Assembly (NCBI GenBank): GCA_964354345.1
Contig: CAYGZL010000052.1
Location: 1 to 64,000, forward strand
Direction of reading: 5' to 3'
Source of the DNA: CAYGZL01 sp964354345
GTDB taxonomy: Bacteria; Chloroflexota; Anaerolineae; Anaerolineales; UBA4823
Length of the DNA stretch: 64,000 nucleotides
Position numbers and translations under genes: made by a program. Shown here piece by piece: positions 63,533 to 64,000 of this stretch. Below the pieces are notes generated by a model. It ran no database searches. It was not told the origin of the DNA and saw nothing but the letters and a program-made list of their open reading frames with translations. The stretch's first letter is position 1, and each line of letters opens with the position of its first letter.

Positions 63533-63732
63533 GACCCTGGAATATTATTATTTGGATTAATCGCCCATGATGGCTCGCGTATTTGGGGGTCCTGATTGGC
63601 TTACGTTGGCACCGATTGCCGTCACCTAGCGCGTGCCGTCAGGCGTATGCGCATCCAACGGGAAGGAATACTAGATGCGCGCCTTATCGTAACACAGATC
63701 GACTTTGTTGATGAAACGGGGGGCGTAATAAA
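63533..63732. other. Stretch without a recognised gene
   Basis: 200 bases with no gene I can name. A plus frame to 63751 contains RRMRIQREGILDARLIVTQI then DFVDETGGVIKN, which looks protein-like but has no clear start and runs into the hairpin at 63733. Possibly another gene tail. Confidence 0.25.
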
Positions 63733-63769
63733 GAACTCCTGTCCTATTTCATGAATAGGACAGGAGTTC
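63733..63769 (-). terminator. Perfect 16-bp inverted repeat
   Basis: GAACTCCTGTCCTATT (63733-63748) and AATAGGACAGGAGTTC (63754-63769) around TCATG. On the minus strand it is followed by TTTATTACG, so it probably terminates the minus-strand gene at the window end. Confidence 0.65.
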
Positions 63770-63774
63770 GACCA

Positions 63775-63824
63775 GTGCCCCCACGGGGGTACTGTACGTA
63801 AACCCATCTTATTTGTGAGAGGGT
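63775..63824. repeat. 50-bp repeat, copy 2
   Basis: GTGCCCCCACGGGGGTACTG and following bases, matching 60393-60442. It includes the last codons of the minus-strand gene ending at 63809 (SHK-stop); copy 1 preserves the corresponding HK-stop reading. Confidence 0.7.
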
Positions 63825-64000
63825 CTTGCCTGCAGCAACTGGGAAATCGCCTTCCAAAGATCGGGCAAATCCAATGCCTCACCAAACTGCTCCACCCAGA
63901 AGCGGATACGCTCTTTATCCAAATTGGGATGACTCGCAGCGATAGACTGGATATCCGTCAGGTCTTTCGTCCGGTGTGCGATGGCTTTCATGATGATCAA
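63809..64000 (-). CDS. Nucleotidyltransferase-type protein, C-terminal part (cut by window end)
   Basis: 63 residues visible: MKAIAHRTKDLTDIQSIAAS, then LDKERIRFWVEQFGEAL. The K-x4-R-x2-D-L-x-D-I pattern resembles the C-terminus of DUF6036/AbiEii-like nucleotidyltransferases, often antitoxin-paired or phage-defence toxins. The catalytic part lies beyond 64000, so function and intactness cannot be judged. Confidence 0.5.
   Translation of the reverse strand: MIIMKAIAHRTKDLTDIQSIAASHPNLDKERIRFWVEQFGEALDLPDLWKAISQLLQARPSHK

Overview
The window looks like about 50% GC chromosomal DNA of a member of the Chloroflexota, most likely class Anaerolineae. This is an inference from gene content and order, not from a marker-gene search. 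The indicators are a fused NuoCD next to IscX, a FadN-type beta-oxidation operon, an mreBCD-PBP2-rodA cluster with a minD relic inside it, a zinc-ribbon/LysM protein with Thr-Pro linkers, and a type II IPP isomerase beside a prenyl synthase.

Layout. 0-1.2 kb: a frameshifted acyl-thioesterase and a gutted COG1313 radical-SAM gene. 1.2-3.2 kb: proS behind a structured leader with a terminator. 3.2-11.1 kb (minus): a fatty-acid oxidation operon with two acyl-CoA dehydrogenases, a CNNM/CBS membrane protein, FadN-type and FadA enzymes, and an SCP2 protein. 11.2-17.1 kb: a MATE/ANK-like membrane protein, a gutted LysE gene, an AHSA1-PDZ-DinB fusion, TauE/SafE, Rrf2, a metallo-beta-lactamase and a SufR-like regulator. 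17.2-21.6 kb: iscX-nuoB-nuoCD-nuoI-mrp. 21.6-28.4 kb: a PSP1 protein, a PIG-L deacetylase, an M20 hydrolase, a FadR-type regulator and 2-oxoacid:ferredoxin oxidoreductase (korAB). 28.5-36 kb: mreB-mreC-mreD-pbp2-(minD relic)-rodA-gltX. 36-41.4 kb: glnS, tRNA-Gln, a MerR regulator with a VIT/VWA protein, and a truncated radical-SAM gene. 41.5-53.8 kb: sucCD, acpP, fni, a prenyl synthase, hemW, a LysM protein, a gutted gltA, mdh, trxB, pnp and rpsO. 54-64 kb: an accessory region dominated by broken genes (nitroreductase, GNAT, beta-lactamase, MerR, aldo/keto reductases, DUF2255, polysaccharide deacetylase), with a few intact ones (fructosamine-kinase-like, one aldo/keto reductase, DUF1566, TetR).

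How it fits together: beta-oxidation feeds acetyl-CoA, and KorAB, SucCD and Mdh supply TCA-type steps. The citrate synthase copy here is only a relic. Complex I hydrophilic subunits sit with Fe-S assembly genes behind a candidate Fe-S-responsive regulator and a perfect palindrome.

The most striking feature is repeated loss of gene interiors. In the core region at least four genes (COG1313 radical SAM, LysE, minD, gltA) keep recognisable pieces from both sides of a lost middle, while their neighbours are intact. This could be real genome erosion or a systematic assembly artefact. It should be settled first, because several functional conclusions depend on it.
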